Assembly (NCBI RefSeq): GCF_006770285.1
Contig: NZ_CP017195.1
Span: forward strand, 2,182,001 to 2,246,000
Direction of reading: 5' to 3'
Origin: Lactococcus paracarnosus
GTDB lineage: Bacteria > Bacillota > Bacilli > Lactobacillales > Streptococcaceae
DNA length: 64,000 nt
The notes beneath the pieces are model-generated. The model made no database searches. It was given only the letters and a program-made list of their open reading frames with translations, and had not been told where the DNA came from. This document shows, in pieces, positions 25,031 to 34,338 of this stretch (position 1 is its first letter; the number at the start of each line of letters is the position of its first letter). The translations under genes and the position numbers were made by a program.

Positions 25031-25058
25031 CGCAAATGTCAAAATTTGCGTTCTTATA
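25031..25058 (+). terminator. weak hairpin after ardA
   Basis: CGCAAAT (25031-25037) pairs with ATTTGCG (25044-25050), followed by TTCTTAT. The T-run is interrupted, so this would be an inefficient terminator. Confidence 0.4.
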
Positions 25059-25081
25059 ATAGCAAAACAGAAAGGTTTGTT

Positions 25082-25180
25082 ATGAGTATTTTTTCTGAAC
25101 GATTAAGAGAATTACGTAAAGAAAAAGGTTTGACACAAAAAGAGTTAGCTAATAAGGTTAACATTTACTTAAATCTTTAA
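25082..25180 (+). pseudogene. truncated XRE-type HTH gene (32 codons)
   Basis: Starts like a full Cro/CI regulator (MSIFSERLRELRKEKGLTQK, then ELANKV) with a ribosome site AGAAAGG, but ends after 32 codons, before the recognition helix. The break coincides with a perfect 9-bp inverted repeat TAACATTTA/TAAATGTTA (25159-25167, 25178-25186). Probably a remnant cut by a deletion. Confidence 0.65.
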
Positions 25181-25287
25181 ATGTTATCATGTTTAGATTA
25201 TAACAAAAATTATTATTTAAGCTAAACCACAACTAGTTATGTGTGTGCAAATGGGGTGCGAAGCCCATTAGAAAAGGAGTGAAAAAT

Positions 25288-26505
25288 TTGAGTGAACAAG
25301 AAGAACTCTATTATGAATTAAGTGATATTGCGCATGAAATGAAAATCAGAGTAAGTGATTTAATTATAGTTGCTAAAGAGTTAGAGTTTGGCGAGGTCAA
25401 ACCTGATGATTTATTTACTTTATCAGAAGCTAAACAACTCATTGCACGGTATGATGAAAAACAAAACGAGCCTGAAAAAGTGCCTGAGAAAAAAGACAAA
25501 GGTTTACTGAAAAAACTCAGAACTAAGAAAGATGAATTGTTTGCGCCTAAAGATGATAAGAAAAACAAGAAAACTGTTACTTTCATCAATAAGCCCAAGA
25601 AAAAATTCACACTTAAAGGTTCTGGTACTTTCAAAAGTAAAGTCCTTGTCTATGGCACAATTGGCTTATTATTGAGCTTGTCAGTTGGCGCAACAACTTT
25701 ATCCATTATGTCACGGTCAAAAGCATTGTCTAAACCAACTGTCTCAGTTGTTGCTGATAAGCGCTTGTTAAGCGAAACAGACAATAAAGTTAATGTCTAT
25801 ATGACTAGCTTTATTAGAAGTTATTTTAACTACTCGTCTCAAAATAATGGCGACTATTTAAAAAATCTAACTGATTATTTTGGCGATAATGTCAATATGA
25901 CTTATCTGCCTGAAAATAAAAGTGATATGAAATTAGTATCAAGTACTTTGCTTAAAATTGAAAACAATTTAGCAACTTATGTTGTCAATTATCAAGTAAA
26001 AGAAAAACCAACTGATAAAAATAGTAAATGGTTTGATAAATCAGTAGAATTTAATATTCCGTTTGCTAGTAAAGCTGACAGATTTTATGTGTCAGATACA
26101 CCTTTCGTGACTGCCCTAAGCGAGTTACAAGGTATCAACGCTAAAAAACAAGCTCTGACAAAGCAAACACAAGACTATACAGAAAGTGAAGTTAAAAAGT
26201 TTGGCACGTTCTTAGAAGCCTTTTTTACGGCTTATACAACTGATGATAAAACACTTGCCACTATGAGTGCTGATATTGTCGGTATAAAAAGCTATAAGTT
26301 TGATAAGTTACTTTACACTTATTATGCTAAAGGTGCTTCTGGTACAACAACTGCTGTTGTGACAGTCTCTTTCAAAGACAGTCTCAATTCAATTCATAAA
26401 GAAAATTTTGAGTTGTCAATTAAGAAAAATGGGGATACTTGGTTTGTCAAAACATTAAATCACGGTGTCTCACAAGATTATTTTAAAGAAGAAAAGGAAA
26501 AATAA
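25288..26505 (+). CDS. tcpC: conjugation channel protein TcpC (Orf13 type)
   Basis: About 405 residues from a TTG at 25288 with AAAGGAGTG upstream; the ATG 15 codons earlier lies before that ribosome site. A cytoplasmic N-terminal part with a helical hub-like motif and a Lys-rich linker is followed by one membrane segment (VLVYGTIGLLLSLSVGATTL) and two NTF2-like extracytoplasmic domains. This is the TcpC layout, the VirB8-like scaffold of Gram-positive T4SS. Confidence 0.85.
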   Translation: MSEQEELYYELSDIAHEMKIRVSDLIIVAKELEFGEVKPDDLFTLSEAKQLIARYDEKQNEPEKVPEKKDKGLLKKLRTKKDELFAPKDDKKNKKTVTFINKPKKKFTLKGSGTFKSKVLVYGTIGLLLSLSVGATTLSIMSRSKALSKPTVSVVADKRLLSETDNKVNVYMTSFIRSYFNYSSQNNGDYLKNLTDYFGDNVNMTYLPENKSDMKLVSSTLLKIENNLATYVVNYQVKEKPTDKNSKWFDKSVEFNIPFASKADRFYVSDTPFVTALSELQGINAKKQALTKQTQDYTESEVKKFGTFLEAFFTAYTTDDKTLATMSADIVGIKSYKFDKLLYTYYAKGASGTTTAVVTVSFKDSLNSIHKENFELSIKKNGDTWFVKTLNHGVSQDYFKEEKEK

Positions 26506-26506
26506 A

Positions 26507-26737
26507 ATGACAAATATTTTAAACGCTGTCGCATTACTTATTCTAATCGGTGCTGGTATCGGTGCTTTGAAAGCTTTTGCGAAAGGCGATAAGACAAACG
26601 CATTAATGACTGGCTTAATAGGACTTACGGTATCTAGTATTCTAAGTCCAACAACATTTGAAGCATGGAAAGTAGTGATTAGTTCTGTGATTTCTGGAGT
26701 TGGTAAAGTAATTAACGGTATTTCTGGTTCTTTGTAA
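26507..26737 (+). CDS. tcpD: small membrane protein of the conjugation channel (TcpD type)
   Basis: 76 residues with two hydrophobic stretches (AVALLILIGAGIGALKAFA and the segment around LMTGLIGLTVSSIL). It starts 1 bp after tcpC and ends 1 bp before the TcpE-like gene. Two-helix proteins at this place are called TcpD/Orf17-like in Tn916 relatives; they may serve as VirB2/VirB3-like parts. Position carries most of the weight. Confidence 0.65.
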   Translation: MTNILNAVALLILIGAGIGALKAFAKGDKTNALMTGLIGLTVSSILSPTTFEAWKVVISSVISGVGKVINGISGSL

Positions 26738-26738
26738 T

Positions 26739-27113
26739 ATGGAAGATAAAGAGAGATACCCTGATAGGGACACATTTTCATACCAATTATCATTAGAAGC
26801 GCCCTCATATTTACCACCAATACCTTTGGTTGGCGAAAAGAAATTATCATGGGCTTTTTATTTGATTTTAGAGTTTACTTTGTCAATGCTATTCTTTTGG
26901 AAAGTATTATTTTTCTTTTCAGTGTATTGGGCATTTATATTTTCGGCTTTAATTGCTTGGAACTTTGCTGACCCTGTGGCTGATTTAAAGATTGACGGTA
27001 AATTCTTTCATAGATATTTGTTTGATAAAATCATGTATTGGTTGATTTACGGTAGAAGAAAAAACACACATTACCTATCACAAGGTAATCTTATAAAGAA
27101 AATAAGGAGTTAG
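26739..27113 (+). CDS. tcpE: conjugation protein TcpE (Orf17 type)
   Basis: 124 residues with two membrane segments (about residues 38-75) and the TcpE-like ending DPVADLKIDGKFFHRYLFDK then YGRRKNTHYL. TcpE recruits the VirB4-like ATPase, which is the next gene, to the membrane. Confidence 0.88.
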   Translation: MEDKERYPDRDTFSYQLSLEAPSYLPPIPLVGEKKLSWAFYLILEFTLSMLFFWKVLFFFSVYWAFIFSALIAWNFADPVADLKIDGKFFHRYLFDKIMYWLIYGRRKNTHYLSQGNLIKKIRS

Positions 27114-27117
27114 AAAT

Positions 27118-29601
27118 TTGAATAAAAGAAATGGGATTGTTGCTTTTCACGGTAATTTGATGTTACGGTCAAATCTTGATGTCTATGCAATGTATGAAAT
27201 TCCTGAAACGATTGTTAATACAGTAGATATTACACTGAAAAATGAATTTAAGGAATTGGTATCTGATACTTTATCTGATTTAGAAATTTTCGGTGGCTTT
27301 GAAGTCTCAACGATTCCATTTTCTACAGAAGCAACACATAATTATAAGTTTTTGGAGCAGGACTTAGCAGAAGATACTAAAATATTTGGCTTGTATCTTA
27401 TGAAAAGGCAAGCTGAGGAGCTTAAAAAACAAATTGGCGAAACTTCTCAGGATAGATTCTTTTTAACCATACCGCTTAGAAATAATCATGTGTCACTTGA
27501 TTTTAGAGACGGTCTTAAAACAGCTATTACTGATTTTTCAAATAGAGTAATGGCAACAATTGGTACTGATGTTACTTTTGATGAAGATTGGTATGAACGA
27601 TTTGAAGAACTCAATCATGAAATTTATCAAACGCTGTTACCACTCAACGGCTATATACCAACACAAGACCAGACAATTTTTGTCAATACTGTTCAATACT
27701 CACGTGGTATGTCGGTTGACAAAGAACTTGAAGTAATTCAAGTTGAAAATAACATTGATAATTTTGGCAGTGCTGGTGTTAGTTTTGAAAATTATGGCAT
27801 CTTAACTTTAAGCGACGGTGCGCAAACAACTTACTTAGCTATATTGCCGATTGCAATACCACCGTCAAACTTATCTTATAATCACTTTATCGAAAGACGG
27901 CGATTACTAGGTTTTGATACAGAGGTACAAACAAAGGCTATCTTTGCTAAGAAGAATGGCTTTAATTCAATGCAACAACGTGCCAATCGTGCTAAGCAAA
28001 AACATAAAAAAACAAATGAAGATATTGCTATGAGAAATGGCATTGTTCGTGATGAAATCGGACAAGCAGAAGCCCTTTCAGAAGATTTAGTAAAAAAATC
28101 AAATCGTGGCGAAACAATTATCTCTTATCTTCAATCAATGTTTGTCTATGATGATGATTATGATCGCTTACAAGAAAAAATAAAAATCGTCATGCGCAAT
28201 TTCAAAAAAATTGGTATTGAATTGGCACGTGCTAAAGACGACCAAGTTTATCTTTTTTATAAGCATAGATTGACTGAGCCTTTATTTGAGAATGAACGCA
28301 GATACTTACAAACAACCACAATGGCAGGCTTTGCGGAAAGTCTGTTTTTTACTGGTCAAAAAGTAGGTTCTGATGTTGGCTTGTATATGGGTAGAGTGGA
28401 TTCAAGATATGATCGTTGGTCTGGCGGCTATAAAGAAGCACTCCAAAATTCAAGAAATCTTGTCTATTATAATTTGTTACAAGCTAACAAGTTAGATGTA
28501 GAGGGTAAAATCAGCTTTGACGGTCTTGTAAAAGTAACAGGTCAAATGGGCATGGGAAAATCTTTCTTTGTTAAGCAAACGTTCGTTATGAATAGTATTT
28601 TGAAAACAAAATTGCTTTACTTTGACCCCAAAGCAGAAGTTAGAAAACAATTCATGAAAGTTTTACATGAGTATGAAAGTCAAGGTATCTATCCTGAAAT
28701 TTGTGACTATATCAAACAGATTAATTTTGTGACCATTGACGCTAAAAATTCTGAAAATCATGGTGTCCTTGACCCGTTAGTATTCTTGACAGGTCAAGAA
28801 GCTAAAAACTTGATTATTTCTATGATTGGCGAGTTTTACGATTTGAAACAAAATGAACAATTTGAAAAAGAATTGTTACAAATGATTGAAAAATATCTTG
28901 TCTTGCGTGAAAATGGCGAAAAAGTCGGTACTAAAAATATCATGGAAGCCCTCACTAAGAGTGAAACGGATAGAGTGAGAATTACGGCGGAGTTACTACT
29001 TGAAAAAATGAGCAATTCTACTCTATCTCTTTGTTTCTCAGATGGTCAAAATAAAGCCATTAGTATGTCAAAACGTATTTCAATTATTGAAGTAACTGGT
29101 CTTGAATTACCGACAAGTGAAACAAGTATTACTGAAAATCAAAGACAGTCTCTAGTCGCTCTTTATGCCCTAGGTCAATTCTGTTACAAATTTGGTTCTG
29201 AAAGCAAGAAAGAATCAATTACTTTCATTGATGAAGCATGGTTCTTTAATATTACTGATGTAGGTAGAGAAATTATTATGAAAATCAGACGAACTGGTCG
29301 GTCGTTTAATAATTTCTTGGTATTCGTTTCTCAATCTCACAAAGATTCTAATTCAGAATTAGATGATACTGGTTTTGGTACATTGTTTAGTTTTAACTCT
29401 CCGACTGAGACAGATTTAATCTTAGATACTCATGGTATTGTGAAATCAGAAGAAACACGTAAATGGGTGTCTAGCATGTCTATGGGGCAATGTCTCTTTA
29501 CTGACCCGTTTGGGCGTACTGAACGAATTACAATTGACGGTATTGTTTCTGAAATCAATCCATTGTGTGACACAATCGAAACAGAATTAGTCGCTGTATA
29601 A
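27118..29601 (+). CDS. tcpF: VirB4-like ATPase of the conjugation channel (TcpF/Orf16)
   Basis: 827 residues, the usual size. Walker A VTGQMGMGKSFFVKQT lies near residue 477, Walker B ESITFIDEAWFF near residue 701 and a downstream QSHKDSNSELDD motif near residue 741. It starts with TTG at 27118, with AAGGAG upstream. It powers assembly of the channel and substrate passage. The most strongly conserved T4SS gene here. Confidence 0.95.
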   Translation: MNKRNGIVAFHGNLMLRSNLDVYAMYEIPETIVNTVDITLKNEFKELVSDTLSDLEIFGGFEVSTIPFSTEATHNYKFLEQDLAEDTKIFGLYLMKRQAEELKKQIGETSQDRFFLTIPLRNNHVSLDFRDGLKTAITDFSNRVMATIGTDVTFDEDWYERFEELNHEIYQTLLPLNGYIPTQDQTIFVNTVQYSRGMSVDKELEVIQVENNIDNFGSAGVSFENYGILTLSDGAQTTYLAILPIAIPPSNLSYNHFIERRRLLGFDTEVQTKAIFAKKNGFNSMQQRANRAKQKHKKTNEDIAMRNGIVRDEIGQAEALSEDLVKKSNRGETIISYLQSMFVYDDDYDRLQEKIKIVMRNFKKIGIELARAKDDQVYLFYKHRLTEPLFENERRYLQTTTMAGFAESLFFTGQKVGSDVGLYMGRVDSRYDRWSGGYKEALQNSRNLVYYNLLQANKLDVEGKISFDGLVKVTGQMGMGKSFFVKQTFVMNSILKTKLLYFDPKAEVRKQFMKVLHEYESQGIYPEICDYIKQINFVTIDAKNSENHGVLDPLVFLTGQEAKNLIISMIGEFYDLKQNEQFEKELLQMIEKYLVLRENGEKVGTKNIMEALTKSETDRVRITAELLLEKMSNSTLSLCFSDGQNKAISMSKRISIIEVTGLELPTSETSITENQRQSLVALYALGQFCYKFGSESKKESITFIDEAWFFNITDVGREIIMKIRRTGRSFNNFLVFVSQSHKDSNSELDDTGFGTLFSFNSPTETDLILDTHGIVKSEETRKWVSSMSMGQCLFTDPFGRTERITIDGIVSEINPLCDTIETELVAV

Positions 29602-29622
29602 AGACTTGAAAGGAAAATATCA

Positions 29623-29796
29623 ATGAAAAACAAAAAATCACTTGTGGATAGGGTATTAGGTGTTGTCATATTCCTTGTATTCTTTTTGATGATGTTGAAA
29701 ATGACTGGTCTTTATGAACCGTTCATCAAGACAATTAGATACTTACCAGATTTTCTGAAAGATATTGGTAATTCTTGGAAAGCGGGGCTTAAATGA
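29623..29796 (+). CDS. 57-residue membrane protein
   Basis: MKNKKSLVDRVLGVVIFLVF followed by FLMMLKMTGLY and an amphipathic tail. One membrane helix. AAAGGA precedes the ATG at 29623, and its stop overlaps the next ATG (ATGA at 29793). The tight packing between tcpF and tcpH argues that it is a real channel component; no family is recognised. Confidence 0.65.
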   Translation: MKNKKSLVDRVLGVVIFLVFFLMMLKMTGLYEPFIKTIRYLPDFLKDIGNSWKAGLK

Positions 29797-32213
29797 AAAA
29801 GATTTTAGTTGCGCTAACCTTTTTAAGTCTGTTGTTTTGTGGTAGTCAAGCCTACGCTTTAGACACAGGTAATGCAATTGTCACTAATGATACTATCGGT
29901 TCTGATAGTGGTATTAAAGCACCTGAGTTTGTAACAAATGCCCAAGGCGATATTGTTAATATTCCAGAGTATAAAGCAGTTCTAACAATTATTAATGAGA
30001 TTAAAAATCTAAGTAATCAAACACAAGGTAATAATGCGATTCCGATTACAGAAGAAACTTATCAAAAATATAATCTACTCTATCAAGGGGCTGTTTCAAA
30101 ATTATCAAATGCGGGATATGATAAAACAAAAACTGCTTCTGCTATTACAACATTAAATAATGCTTATAATAGTGCTATTTTAACAAAGGCTGGTACAATT
30201 GATAGTTCAAATGATTATCAAGAAGCACTAGCTAAAGAAGCAGGTGCTATTAATGCAAAAGATATGTCAGCCTTATCAGCTTATACAAGTTATATGTATA
30301 TTGAGGATAAAGGTTTTTTTGGTGCTAAAGAAGCGTTCCCTAAAATCATTAATTGGGTAGTACAGTTGATTTTTGCAGGTTCAAAATTGATGTTTCTATT
30401 AGATTCATTGATTTTATCGGCAGTATCTAATATTGATATTTTTCAGTATTTAGATGATTTTGTATCTAAAATGCAGGCTATTCTACAAGCACTACTCTTA
30501 CCTGTTATCTTTCCAATGGCTATGGTCTTTGTGGGTATTAGTGCTTTCAAAGATTTGTCAGAAGGTAAACCGTTTGGTAAGAAAATTCTAGGTGTTATAC
30601 TTCGTATAGTTGTAGCTGGTGTTTTTTTCTTACCAGTTTCAAGCGGAAGTGGTGCATATAAAGGGACACATGTTATTACTCGCATTGTTTATGTGACTAA
30701 AAGTTTTACAGACACTTTTACAAGTTCTTTGATTAATAACTTATCAAAGGTAACAATCGCAAATGATACGACTGAAAAAACTTCTACAACCAATTTCACG
30801 GCTAATGTTTCAACGACAAATGATAAGGTGTCTGATAGTACAATTAATGCTTTGAAAACACAATTATTTAATGTCATTGTAAAAGAACCTTTTAAGGAAA
30901 TGAACTTTGATACCAATAAGTTACCTGAAAATTCGGTACAAAGTGAACAAACGGCATTACTTGCAACAAAAGGCGATACTGATTCGGTCAGTAAGTATGC
31001 CAAGAAAAACAAAGAAGCTGGCTTCACAAAATTAGGGTTTTCAAGTATAGCCGATAAATTTATGGTTGCATTAGCTTCTCTGTTTAAAGGTTTTGTTTTA
31101 ACTGTGATTACAGTTGGTACATTAATGTACACGTGGGTGTTACAGTTAATTGTTGTTTTTGCGATATTTGTAGCACCTATTATATTAGTCTTGTCTATCT
31201 TACCTCAGTTTGAGCATATGGCAGGTAATTTGGCAAAAAGAATCGTCGTGTTTACGGCTTTATCAGTATCTGGTCTATTAGGTGTGCAAATGGGGCTTAT
31301 CTTTAATAGCTTTGTGGAAATGGCATTTAGGAACGTATCACACTCCTACTATATTTCAATTTTCATACAGTTCGCTTTGTATTTCCTTTTGTGGAAACAA
31401 AGAGATAAGTTGACTTCTCTATTTGATACAGCTAAGAAAAGTGTTTCTGAATTGGCAAAAGGTAGTCTTGATTCTGTCAAGTCATTACCTAGCTTGTCTA
31501 ATGCCAAAAATCCATTTAACTTTAACAAAACACCTGCTCTTTCTACTCCTAGTGGTAGTCTATCAAGTAATGGTCTATCTACTCATAATCAAATGTCGAA
31601 AAGCAAAGTTGACGGTCTGAAAAAGGCAGGTACTGTTGGCAAAACGCTCACTAAAAAAGGTGTCAAAGGTGCTGTTAAAACAAGTGACAACCTGCGTTTC
31701 GGTCAAGATGAAAAAGCTAAACAACTTGCCATAGCTAAACGAAAAGAGACAATGAGCAACTTAAAAGGTAAGTGGGAAAATACAAAAGGTGCTTTTTCAG
31801 ATACTAAACAAGCTCTGACTGATTCTAAAGATAAATTGAAAACTAAATTTTCAAGTTCTGTTGGTTTAATGCCTAAAAATGAAGCTGAAAAGAAACTTGC
31901 AAAATTTGATAGCAATAAAATACAGCGTTCTGAAAATAAGACTTTGAGAAATAAAACTTCACAAGCTATCAATTATCAGAAACGAAAAGATGAACTCAAA
32001 GGTAAATTTTCAGACGGCATTAAAAATGACCTTTCAACTAGAAAAGCTAGAAAGAAAGGTCAAGTCGATCGTTTGAGTAAAGAACTATTTACTGAAAAGC
32101 CTAAATTGCCAACTTCTGACAATAGTCAAAAACGTGATATTAAAATCAAAACCGCCAACGCAAAACGTGGTATTTTCGATAGCGGTATTATTGAAAGGAA
32201 AGGAAAATCATAA
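29793..32213 (+). CDS. tcpH: polytopic conjugation membrane protein (TcpH/Orf15, VirB6-like)
   Basis: 806 residues with an N-terminal signal-type segment (ILVALTFLSLLFCGSQAYA), about six or seven membrane helices between residues ~185 and 560, and a long basic, Lys/Ser-rich cytoplasmic tail of ~240 residues. This matches TcpH/Orf15 proteins, which form the inner-membrane pore base and bind the lysin TcpI. The tail is low in complexity and varies between elements. Confidence 0.88.
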   Translation: MKKILVALTFLSLLFCGSQAYALDTGNAIVTNDTIGSDSGIKAPEFVTNAQGDIVNIPEYKAVLTIINEIKNLSNQTQGNNAIPITEETYQKYNLLYQGAVSKLSNAGYDKTKTASAITTLNNAYNSAILTKAGTIDSSNDYQEALAKEAGAINAKDMSALSAYTSYMYIEDKGFFGAKEAFPKIINWVVQLIFAGSKLMFLLDSLILSAVSNIDIFQYLDDFVSKMQAILQALLLPVIFPMAMVFVGISAFKDLSEGKPFGKKILGVILRIVVAGVFFLPVSSGSGAYKGTHVITRIVYVTKSFTDTFTSSLINNLSKVTIANDTTEKTSTTNFTANVSTTNDKVSDSTINALKTQLFNVIVKEPFKEMNFDTNKLPENSVQSEQTALLATKGDTDSVSKYAKKNKEAGFTKLGFSSIADKFMVALASLFKGFVLTVITVGTLMYTWVLQLIVVFAIFVAPIILVLSILPQFEHMAGNLAKRIVVFTALSVSGLLGVQMGLIFNSFVEMAFRNVSHSYYISIFIQFALYFLLWKQRDKLTSLFDTAKKSVSELAKGSLDSVKSLPSLSNAKNPFNFNKTPALSTPSGSLSSNGLSTHNQMSKSKVDGLKKAGTVGKTLTKKGVKGAVKTSDNLRFGQDEKAKQLAIAKRKETMSNLKGKWENTKGAFSDTKQALTDSKDKLKTKFSSSVGLMPKNEAEKKLAKFDSNKIQRSENKTLRNKTSQAINYQKRKDELKGKFSDGIKNDLSTRKARKKGQVDRLSKELFTEKPKLPTSDNSQKRDIKIKTANAKRGIFDSGIIERKGKS

Positions 32214-32293
32214 TGAAAATCATCAAAACTATTTTTGTAGGGATAATCGCTATCCCTGTTTGGTTTGTGGCTAGTTTATTTAAGAAAAAGTGA
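32213..32293 (+). CDS. 26-residue membrane micropeptide
   Basis: MKIIKTIFVGIIAIPVWFVA then SLFKKK: one hydrophobic helix with positive ends. ATG at 32213 overlaps the tcpH stop (TAATG) and AAAGGAAA lies upstream. The spacing makes translation likely. Function unknown; it may be a small channel accessory. Confidence 0.5.
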   Translation: MKIIKTIFVGIIAIPVWFVASLFKKK

Positions 32294-32322
32294 GGTATCA
32301 ACATACCTAGAAAGAAAATCAA

Positions 32323-33381
32323 ATGAAAAAGAAAAAACATTTATTTCTGATAGGTATGTTTATACCTATTTTTTTTATATTTTTACTTGTCATTGTGGCA
32401 GGTGGCACTTCATCACGTGCGGATAGTTTTTCGAGTTCTGCGGGTAGTCTAAACATCACATCAAAAGACCTAGCAAGTAAGGCTAATATCTCAGAAGAAA
32501 AGGCTCAAAATGTTATTGATATAGCTAACTATCTTATAAGTAAAGAACGCTTTAGCATTCAAGGTGCAAGTGGTGCTTTAGCAGTAGCTGAAAGGGAGTC
32601 AGGCTTTGACCCTAAAGCCGAAAATATCGGCGGTGGTGTGGCAGGTATCTTTCAATGGTCTGGTTGGTCTAATACGGTCAATGGCAATCGTTGGTCTAAG
32701 GCTGAAAGTAGAACACTGTCAATGGACGTTGAGTTAAAACTTATGTCTGCTGAACTAAACGGTGCATACAAGAGAACAAAAGACTTTGTGAGCGTCTCTA
32801 CTGACCCTAAACAAGCGAGTTTAGACTGGTCACAATATTATGAGGGTGTCGCTTTAAGTGACGGTCAAACAAAGGCTGACAAACTCCAAGAGGACGCTCA
32901 AAAATGGTATGACTTACTTAAAGAACATGTAGGCTTTAGTAGCGAAAATGGGCAGTCTGTCAATGGTGTGATGTCCGCAAGTATTCCGAATGGATGGGAA
33001 GTAGAGACACCATTTAGCGGTCAAGCCTATAATGGCTCTGGTTCATATCCACAAGGACAATGTACGTGGTACGTCTATAACAGGGCTTATCAGTTAGGCA
33101 TTAAGTTTGATAGTTTCATGGGCAACGGTGGCGATTGGGCAAGTAAGGCAGGTTATTCTGTCTCTCATGACCCTAAACTCCATACCGCTCTAAGTTTTGT
33201 ACAAGGTCAAGCAGGTTCTGACCCAACATATGGTCATGTGGCATTTGTAGAACAAGTCAAAGATGATGGCTCTATTTTAATTTCAGAAATGAATGTGACA
33301 GGTCTACCACCATTGACTGTTTCTTATCGTACATTTTCAGCTGATGAAGCTAAGCAATTTTGGTATGTAGAGGGGAAATAA
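32323..33381 (+). CDS. tcpI: two-domain cell-wall hydrolase of the conjugation channel (TcpI/Orf14)
   Basis: 352 residues. A membrane anchor (residues ~7-27) is followed by a phage-tail-lysozyme-like domain (ALAVAERESGFDP near residue 85, with the catalytic Glu, then GIFQWSGW) and a C-terminal CHAP amidase/endopeptidase domain (QGQCTWYVYN with the catalytic Cys near residue 246, and YGHVAFVEQV with the His near residue 306). It opens the peptidoglycan locally for the channel. Confidence 0.93.
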   Translation: MKKKKHLFLIGMFIPIFFIFLLVIVAGGTSSRADSFSSSAGSLNITSKDLASKANISEEKAQNVIDIANYLISKERFSIQGASGALAVAERESGFDPKAENIGGGVAGIFQWSGWSNTVNGNRWSKAESRTLSMDVELKLMSAELNGAYKRTKDFVSVSTDPKQASLDWSQYYEGVALSDGQTKADKLQEDAQKWYDLLKEHVGFSSENGQSVNGVMSASIPNGWEVETPFSGQAYNGSGSYPQGQCTWYVYNRAYQLGIKFDSFMGNGGDWASKAGYSVSHDPKLHTALSFVQGQAGSDPTYGHVAFVEQVKDDGSILISEMNVTGLPPLTVSYRTFSADEAKQFWYVEGK

Positions 33382-33384
33382 TCA

Positions 33385-33900
33385 ATGAATTTAACAGAAT
33401 TTAGAATGCGAGCGATGAATGATGAAGTCCAGATGATAGAGGACTTCAATTTTTTTGAGCAAAAAGTCGCAAGTTTTAAAAAAGACTTGTATCTATCGCC
33501 TTATGCCAAACTCAATGAAATTTTAGCATGGTGTGAGTTGCTCATCAAGTATGAAAAACAAATTGATTTATTGTGTCTTGAAGCAAAACAAGCGATACAA
33601 GATAAGTTGAATAAACTCAATCCTGATACAATTGAAAGCCACGCAAGTGTGAACGACAAGACAATCAGTGTCTGGTCTGACTATGTTTTAGAATTACTAG
33701 AATTAGATAGGCGCTATCAAGATGTTGTCTATAGTTTCTGTGTCTCTATTGATAATTGTGTCAGATATTTAGTGTCTTATACTGATGAACTAGCCGAGTA
33801 TGGCTTCAGCTTGCCACAAATTATGGTTAAAGTTCGAGACCTTGGTACATTTCATTGGTTAAACAAGCAATCTAAAGCTCAATTATTGGGCTGTATTTAA
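33385..33900 (+). CDS. hypothetical ICE protein
   Basis: 171 residues, mostly alpha-helical (LTEFRMRAMNDEVQMIEDFN, LNEILAWCELLIKYEKQIDL). It begins 3 bp after tcpI and is the last gene of the transfer block. I do not recognise the family. Confidence 0.65.
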   Translation: MNLTEFRMRAMNDEVQMIEDFNFFEQKVASFKKDLYLSPYAKLNEILAWCELLIKYEKQIDLLCLEAKQAIQDKLNKLNPDTIESHASVNDKTISVWSDYVLELLELDRRYQDVVYSFCVSIDNCVRYLVSYTDELAEYGFSLPQIMVKVRDLGTFHWLNKQSKAQLLGCI

Positions 33901-33930
33901 ATATTAGCGTACCTTTAGTTTAATTGTAGA

Positions 33931-33943
33931 ACACTCACAATGT
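33931..33943. promoter_or_regulatory. palindrome in front of xis
   Basis: CTCACA-A-TGTGAG forms a 6-bp inverted repeat with a 1-bp centre, about 60 bp upstream of xis, where an operator or Xis site could lie. Short, so weakly supported. Confidence 0.35.
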
Positions 33944-34003
33944 GAGCGGTGCATGTTCGTTATATGCAAGGTATATAAAATATGAATGAAAGGATTATCA
34001 ATT

Positions 34004-34264
34004 ATGCAAGTTATTCTCCCAGATGAACAGGTACACGAAATTCAGCTTTTATTATCAAATTTGATTAAACAAGAAATTGAACAGATACTAAATAATAGTA
34101 ATATCGAAAGTCCTTTTCTTAACAAAAAACAAGCATGTCAATACCTTGGAATTGCTAATAACACGCTTGATAATTGGATTGATAAAGGATTGCCAAAGAT
34201 AAAAATCGGTAAGACAATTCGATTTAATAAATTCGAAGTCAATCGTTGGCTTGAAAGTCAGTAG
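34004..34264 (+). CDS. xis: excisionase (MerR/Xis-type HTH)
   Basis: 86 residues from the ATG at 34004, which has AAAGGA eight bases upstream; the ATG at 33986 contains that site and is less likely. The C-terminal half is an excisionase winged helix (LNKKQACQYLGIANNTLDNW, then IRFNKFEVNRWLES). It would bend DNA at the att sites and steer Int to excision. Located just upstream of int, as usual. Confidence 0.85.
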   Translation: MQVILPDEQVHEIQLLLSNLIKQEIEQILNNSNIESPFLNKKQACQYLGIANNTLDNWIDKGLPKIKIGKTIRFNKFEVNRWLESQ

Positions 34265-34338
34265 CAATTTTACCATAGTTTGATTATAATTGAAGCATAG
34301 TATTTTTCTAGCTCAATTCAAAATAAGAGGAATACAAT

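Noticed and set aside
19605-32293. Genes that might be extended by readthrough of UAA using the tRNA-like gene
   Set aside because: The few UAA stops checked (first DUF961 gene, the truncated HTH gene) are followed by other stops within about 15-30 codons and give no recognisable extension.
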